Part shown: positions 1-5,836 of the stretch, in pieces | How the letters are laid out: every line of letters starts with the position of its first letter | Position numbering within the stretch: position 1 is the first letter of the stretch | Source: Pseudomonadota bacterium | GTDB lineage: Bacteria > Pseudomonadota > Gammaproteobacteria > Burkholderiales > Burkholderiaceae_F | Direction of reading: 5' to 3' | Length of the DNA stretch: 5,836 nucleotides | Assembly: GCA_023443095.1 (NCBI GenBank) | Contig: JAEZVV010000077.1 | Location: forward strand, 1-5,836 | The notes under the pieces: model-generated | Told to the model about the DNA's origin: nothing | What the model saw: only the letters and a program-made list of their open reading frames with translations | Databases searched by the model: none | Translations under genes and position numbers: made by a program

Positions 1-1232
1 GCGATGATCAGCACGGCCACGGCAGCGATGAGGGCATAACTGAAAGCGGGTGCCGGCCCCCAGAGCATCCACGCGCCAAAGCTCAGAGCTGCTACCACGA
101 TGACTGCCGGCACGAACCACGCCGCGACCTGGTCGGCCATGCGCTGGATCGGCGCGCGACTGCGCTGGGCGGCAGCGACCATCTGCACGATCTGCGCCAG
201 CAGGGTGTCGGCGCCGACTTTTTCGGCCCGCATCACGAAACTGCCGCTTTGATTCAAGGTGCCGGCCGTCAACTTCGAACCCGGCGCCTTGGCCAGGGGC
301 ATCGGTTCACCGCTAACCATGGCCTCGTCGACCGTGCCCTTGCCCTCGAGCAGCTCGCCGTCGACGGGTACCTTCTCGCCCGGACGCACGCGCAGTCGCT
401 CCCCCACCTGGATGGTGTCGATCGGTACGCTTTCATCGCTGCCGTCGGCATTGACCCGAACCGCTGTCTTGGGCGCCAGATCGAGCAGAGCCTTGATCGC
501 GCCCGACGTCTTCTCCCTCGCCCGCAGCTCCAGTACCTGCCCCAGCAGCACTAACACCGTGATGACGGCGGCCGCCTCGAAGTAGACGGCTACCGCGCCG
601 TCCCTGGCGAGGAACTCGGCCGGGAAAATCTCGGGCGCGACCGTCCCCACGACGCTGTACAACCAGGCCGCTCCCGTTCCGAGTGCGATGAGCGTGAACA
701 TGTTCAGACTGCGATTCCTCAGCGAGGCCGCTGCCCGCACGAAGAACGGCCATCCGGCCCACAACACCACCGGCGTGCCCAGCAGCAGCTGGATCCAGTT
801 CGAGAGCTGCGGCGCCACCAGGCCACGCTGGCCGATCAGATGCGCCCCCATCTCCAGCGCAAAGACCGGGACCGTGAGCACTAGGCCGCCCCAGAATCGC
901 CGGCTCATGTCGACCAACTCGGGGCTCTCGCCGGCCTCTGCGGTGGGCAGCACCGGCTGCAGAGCCATGCCACAGATGGGGCAGTTTCCTGGTCCTATCT
1001 GACGCACCTGGGGGTGCATCGGACAGGTGTATTCGTATTCGACTTCGTTCCCGCCCTGCCTTGCGGCCGTCGTCGACGCAGGGGAGGAAGCGTGGCGGCC
1101 GTGGCATGACCCGTGACCACCAGGGTCAGTCCCAACCTCACGAGCGGAGGGGGTTCTGACCGGCGCGGAAGAGGCCGGTTCTTGGCCGCGATGGCGGGAC
1201 GAGTCGTGGGGCGTTGCGCTGCGGATCGGCAT
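1..1232 (-). CDS. Copper-type heavy-metal P1B ATPase, N-terminal part (cut by window edge)
   Basis: This gene encodes an inner-membrane ATP-driven pump exporting soft-metal cations, most likely Cu(I) or Ag(I). The 410 visible codons begin with a low-complexity stretch of about 60 residues containing several His. A heavy-metal-binding motif follows at about residues 68-90 (YTCPMHP, then CPICGM), as in CopA/SilP-like pumps, in place of a classical GMxCxxC domain. Four membrane helices lie at about 113-134, 145-166, 177-198 and 214-236. The actuator domain spans about 250-350, with PGEKVPVDGE at 284-293 and SGEP at 307-310. Two more helices follow at about 369-391 and 396-410. The frame leaves the window at ALII plus a partial Ala codon, exactly where ACPCALG is expected. 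The phosphorylation and nucleotide-binding domains are outside. The ATG at 1232 follows a GGGAG ribosome site, and an in-frame stop lies at 1262-1260. The family is clear; metal specificity is inferred from the motif and the CueR-like promoter. Confidence 0.93.
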   Translation of the reverse strand, partial: MPIRSATPHDSSRHRGQEPASSAPVRTPSAREVGTDPGGHGSCHGRHASSPASTTAARQGGNEVEYEYTCPMHPQVRQIGPGNCPICGMALQPVLPTAEAGESPELVDMSRRFWGGLVLTVPVFALEMGAHLIGQRGLVAPQLSNWIQLLLGTPVVLWAGWPFFVRAAASLRNRSLNMFTLIALGTGAAWLYSVVGTVAPEIFPAEFLARDGAVAVYFEAAAVITVLVLLGQVLELRAREKTSGAIKALLDLAPKTAVRVNADGSDESVPIDTIQVGERLRVRPGEKVPVDGELLEGKGTVDEAMVSGEPMPLAKAPGSKLTAGTLNQSGSFVMRAEKVGADTLLAQIVQMVAAAQRSRAPIQRMADQVAAWFVPAVIVVAALSFGAWMLWGPAPAFSYALIAAVAVLII

Positions 1233-1255
1233 GGTCTTCTCCCATTCCAAACCGC

Positions 1256-1286
1256 AGTCTCAAGCTTGCCATGGCGGCAAGGTCAA
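1256..1286 (-). promoter_or_regulatory. MerR/CueR-type promoter and operator of the copper ATPase gene
   Basis: On the minus strand a -35 box TTGACC (1286-1281) and a weak -10 box GAGACT (1261-1256) are separated by 19 bp. This overlong spacer is the hallmark of promoters activated by MerR-family regulators. The spacer region carries the perfect inverted repeat CTTGCC-N5-GGCAAG (1265-1281), closely resembling CueR operators. The predicted transcript would start a short distance before the ATG at 1232, leaving a leader of roughly 15-20 nt. A CueR-like protein is therefore the expected regulator, responding to Cu(I) or Ag(I). Its gene is not in this window. Confidence 0.82.
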
Positions 1287-1430
1287 GCGGCGTTCGGCAG
1301 AATGGGGAGACTCGGGTCCACCCGAAGCCAGCGCGAATCAGGCCAGCCGTGCAGGGCAGAACCCGTGCCGCTTCCACCCGATCAGCGGGCTCGTGCGGGC
1401 CGCCGACGTGTGCCTAGGTTGTTCGGAACA

Positions 1431-1452
1431 CGGCAGCCGGTTGCGGCTGCCG
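1431..1452 (-). terminator. GC hairpin after the cytochrome gene, possible terminator
   Basis: Arms CGGCAGCC and GGCTGCCG form a perfect 8-bp stem that can extend to 9 bp with a 4-nt loop. It begins 7 nt after the stop codon of the tetrahaem cytochrome gene. On the minus strand it is followed only by TGTTCCGAAC, so a proper U tract is missing. It may be a weak intrinsic terminator or an mRNA 3'-end stabiliser for the flavoprotein-cytochrome operon. The rest of the gap up to the ATPase promoter (about 1287-1430) holds no convincing gene. Confidence 0.5.
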
Positions 1453-1459
1453 TCAAAGC

Positions 1460-1858
1460 TCACTTCAGATTCGGAAACTCGACCTTGTGGCAGTCGTTGC
1501 ACAAGGCCCGCGACGGCTTGTGTTCCGAGTGGCAGGCCGAGCACTGCAGCAAGTCCTCGTAATGGTGCGACTGGTGCGGATACTTGTCGTAGGCGTTTTT
1601 CTTGGTTTTGATGTCGCCCATCGGACCGTGGCACGAGATGCAGGCCTTGTCGTCCGCTGGACGCGCGGTCGGCATCGCAACCAGGTGGCAGGTCTTGCAT
1701 TCGAGCGAGTCGCCCATCGCCTTGAAGTGGTGTTCCTTGATCGGCACCCCGCTCAGCGCTGCAGCGCCCGGCGCGGCCATGGCCGTGGTCGCGCCGATGC
1801 AGAACGCCAGCGCCATCAGACCCGCGACCAGCGCGGAGTACATTGCTTTTCCTTGCAT
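1460..1858 (-). CDS. Periplasmic tetrahaem cytochrome c, electron-transfer subunit of a flavocytochrome
   Basis: This small c-type cytochrome of 132 residues probably passes electrons to the flavoprotein encoded just upstream. A Sec signal peptide covers residues 1-28 (Lys4, a hydrophobic core, and AMA before the cut), leaving a mature protein of about 104 residues. Four CxxCH haem sites lie at 54-58 (CKTCH), 73-77 (CISCH), 106-110 (CSACH) and 120-124 (CNDCH). Spare histidines at 43, 44, 95, 98, 99 and 113 could be distal ligands for bis-His haems. Size and spacing match the tetrahaem domain fused to the N-terminus of Shewanella flavocytochrome c3, here a separate protein. In-frame ATGs lie at 1864, 1858 and 1843. 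I chose 1858 because AGGA sits 7 nt upstream and the start keeps the basic n-region. The ATG at 1843 also has a good AAGGA. The gene starts 16 nt after the flavoprotein stop, so the two are surely cotranscribed. Confidence 0.92.
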   Translation of the reverse strand: MQGKAMYSALVAGLMALAFCIGATTAMAAPGAAALSGVPIKEHHFKAMGDSLECKTCHLVAMPTARPADDKACISCHGPMGDIKTKKNAYDKYPHQSHHYEDLLQCSACHSEHKPSRALCNDCHKVEFPNLK

Positions 1859-1874
1859 TTCCATGTCCTGTTTC

Positions 1875-3428
1875 TTAAGCGAAGCGGCGCGCCACGTTGC
1901 GTCCGGCGATTTGTCCGAACACCAGACCGTCGATCGACGAGCAGCCGCCCAGACGGTCCATGCCGTGGGTGCCACCCGTGACTTCGCCAGCGGCGTAAAG
2001 ACCCGGAATCGGTTTGCAGGTGCGCGCATCGATCGCCTCGGCGCGCGGAGTGATCGCCACCCCACCCATGCAGTAGTGCAGCTTGGGCGACAGACGCAGC
2101 GAATAGAAGGGCGCCTTCAACGGCACCCGCTTGTCGAGCGGCTTGCCAAAGGGGTCGGTGGCCTTGCCAGCAACAATCGCGTTCCACTCGTCGACCTGCT
2201 TGCGCAGTTCCTTGACCGGAGTCTTGTGCAGCTTGGCCAGATCCTCGAGCGTGGCCGACTTCTTGACGGCACCGTCGCGGTAGGCGGCAGCAAAGCCTTC
2301 GGCACGGGTGGTCGTTTCTTCGCCGCAGAAGGCGAAGGGGTAGTTGGGCTCGGCGTCGTTGCCCTTGACCAGCACCGCCAGTTGGGCGTCGGCACGGGTG
2401 CGGCGGTCGGCCAGTTCGTTCATGAAGCGGCGGCCGGTCTTGGGGTCGACGGCGATGCCTTCGGCAAAGGCGTAGTCGGCAAAGAAGCTGCCCGGGCCGG
2501 CGCCACGTTCGTCGGGCGAGGCCCAGGGACCGAGCTGGTACATGTCGAGCATGACCGGCAACACGCCGATCGACAGCAGCGACTTGATCGTTTCGGCCGT
2601 GGCGCCAGGCTGGGCCGTCGCCTCGAGCTTGGAGTAGACCGGCATCGTGGTCGACACGAACTGCTTGTCCTGGCCCCAGCCGCCACTGGCCACCACCACG
2701 CCGAGCTTGGCGCGATAGGCGCGCGGCAGGCCCGAGTCCTTGTCGGCGAAGTTATAAGCCTCGCGCACGATCACGCCGGTCACCCCGGTGGTGTCGCGGA
2801 CGAACTCGTCGACCATGGTGTGGTTGCGGAACATCACGCCGCGTTCGCGCAAATACTTGTGCATCGGCACCACGATCGCGCCGCCGGAGGCCGATTCGGT
2901 GATCAGCGCCCGCGGGGCGCTGTGGCCGCCGAGACGAATCACCTTGTCTTTGAACTTGACGCCGCACTCCATCATCATGTCGTAGGCGCCAGCGGCGTTG
3001 CTCGCCAGCGCGCGGCACAGTTCGACGTGGTTGAAGCCGCGGCCGGCCTTCACCATGTCGGCGACCATCAATTCGACCGAATCCTTGATTCCGGCTTCCT
3101 TCTGCTTGGCGCTCAGGGGCAGGCACACCAGACCGCCGTTGATCGCCGAGTTGCCACCGAAGGCTTCCATCTTCTCCAGCACGACGATGCGCTTGACGCC
3201 GGCGCGCTGCGCCTCGTAGGCCGCGGCAAGAGCGGCATAACCACTTCCGACGATAATGACGTCAAACTCCTGATCCCAGGCGTCGACGCTGGTGGCGCGC
3301 GGCCGAGCTTGCGCCGCACCCGCAGCGGCTGCCGCCACCGCGGCAGCGCCGGCAGCCTTCATGAAGAAGCGACGCGGCGGCGTTTCAGTGAGTGTCGGCC
3401 GAAGATCGGCTCGGTTCTCGGTAGGCAT
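1875..3428 (-). CDS. Tat-exported FAD flavoprotein reductase, fumarate reductase/flavocytochrome c family
   Basis: This is the predicted catalytic subunit of a periplasmic respiratory reductase acting on a C=C bond (517 residues). A Tat signal (PRRFFMK at 18-24, then an Ala-rich core) ends near AQA at 39-41. The FAD-binding Rossmann motif GSGYAA is at 61-66, with the ribose-binding acid at Glu85 and GGNS at 91-94. A capping domain spans about 290-430. The C-terminal flavin segment has GLYAAGEVTGG (476-486) and RLGG (492-495). By motif comparison with Shewanella flavocytochrome c3, Arg342 (NELADR) matches the catalytic arginine, His451 (HYCMGG) and Arg492 match substrate ligands, but the HP clamp is Gly300-Pro301 (YQLGPW). 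Substrate is therefore uncertain; urocanate-, methacrylate- or cinnamate-type reductases are relatives to compare, and a dehydrogenase role cannot be excluded. It lacks fused haem and FMN domains. The ATG at 3428 follows GAGGA with 9-nt spacing. It is first in the operon, with the haem partner next and tetR divergent. Confidence 0.9.
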   Translation of the reverse strand: MPTENRADLRPTLTETPPRRFFMKAAGAAAVAAAAAGAAQARPRATSVDAWDQEFDVIIVGSGYAALAAAYEAQRAGVKRIVVLEKMEAFGGNSAINGGLVCLPLSAKQKEAGIKDSVELMVADMVKAGRGFNHVELCRALASNAAGAYDMMMECGVKFKDKVIRLGGHSAPRALITESASGGAIVVPMHKYLRERGVMFRNHTMVDEFVRDTTGVTGVIVREAYNFADKDSGLPRAYRAKLGVVVASGGWGQDKQFVSTTMPVYSKLEATAQPGATAETIKSLLSIGVLPVMLDMYQLGPWASPDERGAGPGSFFADYAFAEGIAVDPKTGRRFMNELADRRTRADAQLAVLVKGNDAEPNYPFAFCGEETTTRAEGFAAAYRDGAVKKSATLEDLAKLHKTPVKELRKQVDEWNAIVAGKATDPFGKPLDKRVPLKAPFYSLRLSPKLHYCMGGVAITPRAEAIDARTCKPIPGLYAAGEVTGGTHGMDRLGGCSSIDGLVFGQIAGRNVARRFA

Positions 3429-3468
3429 AAGGGCGTTTCCTCAGGTTCGGATTAAAACTCGGATGAAT

Positions 3469-3496
3469 AAACTGTACCGTCCGGACGGTTTAGTTT
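3469..3496. promoter_or_regulatory. Near-perfect 28-bp palindrome, probable TetR operator
   Basis: The core ACCGTCCGGACGGT (3476-3489) is a perfect 14-bp palindrome. It is flanked by matching outer arms AAACT (3469-3473) and AGTTT (3492-3496), with only the two base pairs between core and arms unmatched. The site lies between the flavoprotein start (3428) and the tetR start (3568), in a 139-bp AT-richer gap. Size, symmetry and position are typical of a TetR-family operator controlling both the divergent operon and tetR itself. I could not place -35 and -10 boxes confidently on either strand. TAAACT at 3468-3473 is a possible plus-strand -10 overlapping the operator. Confidence 0.8.
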
Positions 3497-3567
3497 TCAC
3501 CTCATCCTCATCCAAAGCTGATGCAACGCAAAACAGTTGGCGAATTCCCCTATGAGGAGGCAAATCG

Positions 3568-4185
3568 ATGGCGGGAAACCCCGGAGCCAGGACTCGCGAG
3601 CGAATCCTGACAAGTGCTCGTGAACTGGTGATAGAACAAGGCACCGGGCATCTGACGATCGAACGCGTGGCCAAGCGGGCAGGCATCAGCAAAGGCGCTT
3701 TTCTCTATCACTTCAAGTCCAAGCGCGAACTGCTCGAAGCGCTGCTCGACGGCTACGTCGCCCACCTCGAGAACAGCCTGACCACAGCCGCGCAGAAGTT
3801 CCCCGACGCCGACGATCCGATCGTTCCCGGCTTCGCCGAGTGGTTCAAGAAGTTCAGCACCGACGACGGCGGCAGCGCCGCCTTGGGCATCGTCCTGCTG
3901 GCCGTGCATGCACACGACCCGTCGATGCTCCAGCCTCTGCGCGACTGGTATACGCGTCTGTTCGAACGCCTCAAGTCCTCCCCTCTCGGAGCCGAGCGGG
4001 CAACGGCCGCGGTCCTGGCGATCGAAGGGCTTTTTTTCCTGCACATGTTCGGCCTCGACCTGATCAAGGCCAAGGACAAGCAGAAAGTCCTTGATTTTCT
4101 GACCACCGTCGTGTCCGGGGGCACGTTCCCGCCCGCAGCGCCCGTTGCGGCCGCCTCGGCCAAGGATTCGAACCCGCCCGGCTAG
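3568..4185 (+). CDS. TetR-family transcriptional regulator
   Basis: This one-component regulator of 205 residues probably represses the divergent flavoprotein-cytochrome operon and releases DNA on binding a small molecule. The N-terminal TetR domain covers about residues 8-55. Its helix-turn-helix is at about 29-49 (LTIERVAKRAGISKGAFLYHF region), including the family's typical YHFxSK recognition segment at 47-52. The rest is a mostly helical ligand-binding and dimerisation domain without recognisable ligand residues, ending in an Ala/Pro-rich tail from about 188. Length is normal for the family. The ATG at 3568 has a strong GAGGAGG ribosome site at 3554-3560, 7 nt upstream. The palindrome at 3469-3496 is the likely binding site and implies autoregulation. 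Repressor rather than activator is inferred from the family majority. The effector is unknown but is plausibly the reductase's substrate or a related compound. Confidence 0.93.
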   Translation: MAGNPGARTRERILTSARELVIEQGTGHLTIERVAKRAGISKGAFLYHFKSKRELLEALLDGYVAHLENSLTTAAQKFPDADDPIVPGFAEWFKKFSTDDGGSAALGIVLLAVHAHDPSMLQPLRDWYTRLFERLKSSPLGAERATAAVLAIEGLFFLHMFGLDLIKAKDKQKVLDFLTTVVSGGTFPPAAPVAAASAKDSNPPG

Positions 4186-4186
4186 A

Positions 4187-4213
4187 CCTCGCGCCAGCCG
4201 AACGGCGCCGAGG
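4187..4213. terminator. Imperfect hairpin between convergent genes, possible bidirectional terminator
   Basis: CCTCG-CGCC (4187-4195) pairs with GGCG-c-CGAGG (4204-4213) around an 8-nt loop, with one bulged C. It sits in the 31-bp gap between the stop of tetR (4185) and the stop of the convergent kinase gene (4217). There is no U tract on either side, so intrinsic termination is only suggested by position and symmetry. Confidence 0.35.
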
Positions 4214-4216
4214 ACC

Positions 4217-5506
4217 TCACCGTCCCGCAGGACTCGTCAAGGGCTGGCGGTAGCTGAACTTCAGCCCGGCCCTTCCGACCCGGTTGGCCAGGCCCACCTG
4301 GCCGCCAAGGCGCTCGGCAATGCTGCGCACGATCGCCAGCCCCAGGCCGCTGCCCATCTCCCCCGAGCCGACCACCCGGTAGAACGGGTCGAAGACGCGG
4401 GCGAGTTCGGTCGGAGCGATGCCAGGGCCGCTGTCGGTCACTTCGAATACCGCTTCGCCTTGCGCCGCGTAGGCGCTGACATCGACTCGGCTGTGCGCAG
4501 GCGAATAACGGATGGCGTTGTCGATCGCGTTGCGCATCAGGGTGGCGAGGTCGAACTCGCTGCCCAGGACCTGCAGCGCCTCGATCCGCTCAACCCCGAG
4601 ATCGATGCCCTTGGCCTCGGCTTGCGGGTGCAGGTCGCGCACCACCTCGCTCACGAGGCGGTCGAGCGCCACCGGTTGCGGCGCCGAGCGGGCGTCGGAC
4701 TGGGTGCGAGCCAGAGAAAGCAGTTGCTCGAGCAGCGCCCGGGTGCGCGCCAGCCCCTGCTTCAAGGGCACGAAGCGGGCACGGGCTGCAGGCGACATCT
4801 CGGCCTGCTCCAGGTTGTCGGCCTGCAGACTCAAGGCCGTTACCGGTGAACGCAACTCGTGGGCCGCGTCGGCGACAAAGCGGCGTTGTCGCTCGAGCGT
4901 CTCGCTCACCCGCAGCAGCAAGGCGTTGATCGACGCCACGAAAGGCGCAATCTCACGTGGCACCTCGGCCTGAGGCAAGGGCTCGGGATGGCTTGCGCCC
5001 TCGCGGTCGAGCTGGCGCGCCAGGGCGGCCACCGGCTTGAAAGTGCTGCGCACTACCAGCAACACCACCAGGATCAGCAGCGGGATCATCGCCAAGAGCG
5101 GCACCAAGGTGCGCCAGCCGGCGGCGATCGCGATCTCGTCGCGCAACTCGGTGCGCTGGCGTACTCGCAGGCGCTCGCCTCCGGGCAGCTCTCGCTCGTA
5201 GACACGCCAGGCGTGGCCGTCGAGATCGACGCTGCGCAGCCCCGACCGCGCTCCCGGCTCGGCCGGCAGACGTTCGACCACGACCCGCTGGTCGGAGTCG
5301 ATGCCCTTGACCTTGGGCAGGCGCGCGCCTTCGGGCCAGGCACGAGAGATGACCAGCAGCTCGGCGATCTGGCGCAGCTGGTCGTCCTGCATCTCGTGGG
5401 CATCTTCGTAGGCCAGCACAAACGACGTCGCGCCCGCCACCAGACCGGCAGCCGCGATGAAGGCCGCAATCCACAGCGACAGTCGCCACTGGAGCGATCG
5501 CGTCAT
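4217..5506 (-). CDS. Two-component sensor histidine kinase, QseC/PmrB-like
   Basis: This inner-membrane sensor kinase (429 residues) phosphorylates the response regulator encoded just upstream. Membrane helices at about 9-31 and 134-153 bracket a periplasmic sensor region of about 100 residues with no recognised ligand motif. A HAMP-like linker follows at about 154-205. The dimerisation/phosphoacceptor helix carries His216 in FVADAAHELRSPVTAL (210-225). The ATPase domain shows the N box around Asn326 and Asn330 (NAIDNAIRYSP), the G1 box DSGPGI (358-363) and the G2 box GSGLGL (385-390). All catalytic motifs are intact and the length is normal. The start ATG at 5506 overlaps the regulator's TGA by 4 bases (ATGA), indicating translational coupling. 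The stimulus cannot be read from the sequence; members of this family sense cations, peptides or small signals. Nothing visible ties it to the flavocytochrome or the copper pump. Confidence 0.94.
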   Translation of the reverse strand: MTRSLQWRLSLWIAAFIAAAGLVAGATSFVLAYEDAHEMQDDQLRQIAELLVISRAWPEGARLPKVKGIDSDQRVVVERLPAEPGARSGLRSVDLDGHAWRVYERELPGGERLRVRQRTELRDEIAIAAGWRTLVPLLAMIPLLILVVLLVVRSTFKPVAALARQLDREGASHPEPLPQAEVPREIAPFVASINALLLRVSETLERQRRFVADAAHELRSPVTALSLQADNLEQAEMSPAARARFVPLKQGLARTRALLEQLLSLARTQSDARSAPQPVALDRLVSEVVRDLHPQAEAKGIDLGVERIEALQVLGSEFDLATLMRNAIDNAIRYSPAHSRVDVSAYAAQGEAVFEVTDSGPGIAPTELARVFDPFYRVVGSGEMGSGLGLAIVRSIAERLGGQVGLANRVGRAGLKFSYRQPLTSPAGR

Positions 5507-5836
5507 TGCGGCTTGTCCACCAGCCAGCCGAGGCCGCGCACGTTTTTGATCACCGCGGCCCCGAACTTCTTGCGAACGGCGTGGATCAGGAACTCGACCG
5601 CATTGCTTTCGACCTCTTCATTCCAGCCGTAGATGCGGTCCTCGAGTTCGGCCCGGGAGAGGATCGCCCCGGGCCGCATCAGCAAAGCCTGCAGCAAGGC
5701 GAACTCGCGCGCCGAAAGCCGGGCCTGCTTTCCTTCGAAGCTCGCTTCGCGCGTGGCGGGGTCGAGGCTGAGCTTGCCATTGCAGAGCACTGGCGCCCCC
5801 CCCCCCGCCCCCCCGCGCGGCACCCCCCCCCAGCGC
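5503..5836 (-). CDS. OmpR/PhoB-type response regulator, C-terminal DNA-binding half (cut by window edge)
   Basis: The visible part (about 95 reliable residues) is a winged-helix DNA-binding domain of a QseB/PmrA-like regulator. It shows LSAREFALLQALL, then LSRAELEDRIYGW, the recognition helix ESNAVEFLIHAVRKKFG, and the wing ending NVRGLGWLV. The gene is first in an operon with the histidine kinase (4-base overlap). A full-length member is about 220-230 residues, so the phosphoacceptor receiver domain lies beyond the right edge. Upstream of about position 5795 the frame passes through three long C runs that translate as an unusual Gly-rich linker. The frame there should not be trusted, and a GTG at 5823 is not a real start. 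Family assignment is firm; the 5' part is unreliable. Confidence 0.88.
   Translation of the reverse strand, partial: RWGGVPRGGAGGGAPVLCNGKLSLDPATREASFEGKQARLSAREFALLQALLMRPGAILSRAELEDRIYGWNEEVESNAVEFLIHAVRKKFGAAVIKNVRGLGWLVDKPQ
5796..5831. other. Poly-C tracts at the window end, probable sequencing or assembly artefact
   Basis: Three C runs of 11 (5796-5806), 7 (5808-5814) and 9 bases (5823-5831) are packed into the last 45 bases, unlike anything else in the window. They fall in the linker between receiver and DNA-binding domains of the response regulator gene. Homopolymers of this kind are typical of low-quality contig ends. A real Gly-rich linker is possible but less likely. Confidence 0.6.

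Noticed and set aside
433..1107. A 224-codon open frame on the minus strand
   Set aside because: It is a different frame of the same strand as the P-type ATPase, Arg/Gly-rich and without motifs, while the ATPase frame shows CPMHP, transmembrane helices and the actuator motifs.
1312..1325. Inverted repeat TCGGGT-CC-ACCCGA upstream of the ATPase promoter
   Set aside because: The arms are only 6 bp with a 2-bp spacer; such repeats are common by chance in GC-rich DNA and no known regulator site matches.
1420..1430. Short palindrome TGTTC-G-GAACA next to the hairpin after the cytochrome gene
   Set aside because: The 5-bp arms are too short to stand out, with no second copy and no promoter nearby.
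1113..1562. Plus-strand open frame spanning the ATPase start and the intergenic gap
   Set aside because: It overlaps the ATPase N-terminus, its promoter and the cytochrome 3' end, and its composition is non-protein-like.
1790..1843. Possible lipoprotein signal in the cytochrome (Cys20 in LALAFC)
   Set aside because: Phe precedes the Cys, which does not fit a lipobox, and a good signal peptidase I site (AMA) follows downstream.
1602..3455. A 617-codon open frame on the plus strand opposite the flavoprotein gene
   Set aside because: It lies antisense to a gene with clear FAD and Tat motifs. Its translation is His/Gly/Arg-rich without any recognisable domain, as expected of an antisense shadow in GC-rich DNA.
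4031..4037. Run of seven T in the plus strand
   Set aside because: It lies inside the tetR coding region (Leu-Phe-Phe codons) with no preceding stable hairpin, so it is not a terminator.
4145..5632. Two long plus-strand open frames (4145-4849 and 4859-5632)
   Set aside because: Both are antisense to the histidine kinase and response regulator, with low-complexity Arg/Gln/Ala-rich translations and no domain.

Overview
The window is GC-rich and densely coded, with Gram-negative hallmarks: Tat and Sec export signals, a periplasmic multihaem cytochrome and a QseBC/PmrAB-type two-component pair. Style and gene content suggest a betaproteobacterium (Rhodocyclales or Burkholderiales type). That placement is inference, since no marker gene is present. 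The window looks chromosomal, and I see no transposase, integrase, tRNA, rRNA or CRISPR.

Layout from left to right. (1) Positions 1-1232, minus strand: the N-terminal 410 codons of a copper-type P1B ATPase. It is cut by the left edge just before the expected CPC motif. It has its own MerR/CueR-type promoter (19-bp spacer, perfect inverted repeat) at 1256-1286. (2) Positions 1460-3428, minus strand: a two-gene operon encoding a Tat-exported FAD flavoprotein of the fumarate reductase/flavocytochrome c family, followed by a small Sec-exported tetrahaem cytochrome c. A GC hairpin follows the cytochrome gene. (3) Positions 3429-3567: a divergent intergenic region holding a near-perfect 28-bp palindrome, the probable TetR operator. 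(4) Positions 3568-4185, plus strand: a TetR-family regulator. (5) Positions 4217-5836, minus strand: a sensor histidine kinase preceded by the DNA-binding half of its OmpR-type response regulator (ATGA overlap). The regulator gene runs off the right edge through suspicious poly-C tracts.

How it fits together. The flavoprotein, cytochrome and tetR look like a self-contained inducible respiratory module. Electrons would pass from a membrane quinol dehydrogenase (not in the window) through the tetrahaem cytochrome to a periplasmic flavin reductase, with tetR sensing the substrate or a related compound. The flavoprotein keeps the likely catalytic arginine and two other active-site residues of fumarate reductases. 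However, the HP motif that clamps one fumarate carboxylate reads GP here, so the substrate is probably another unsaturated compound. This substrate question is the most interesting point in the window. The copper ATPase and the two-component system look like independent neighbours.
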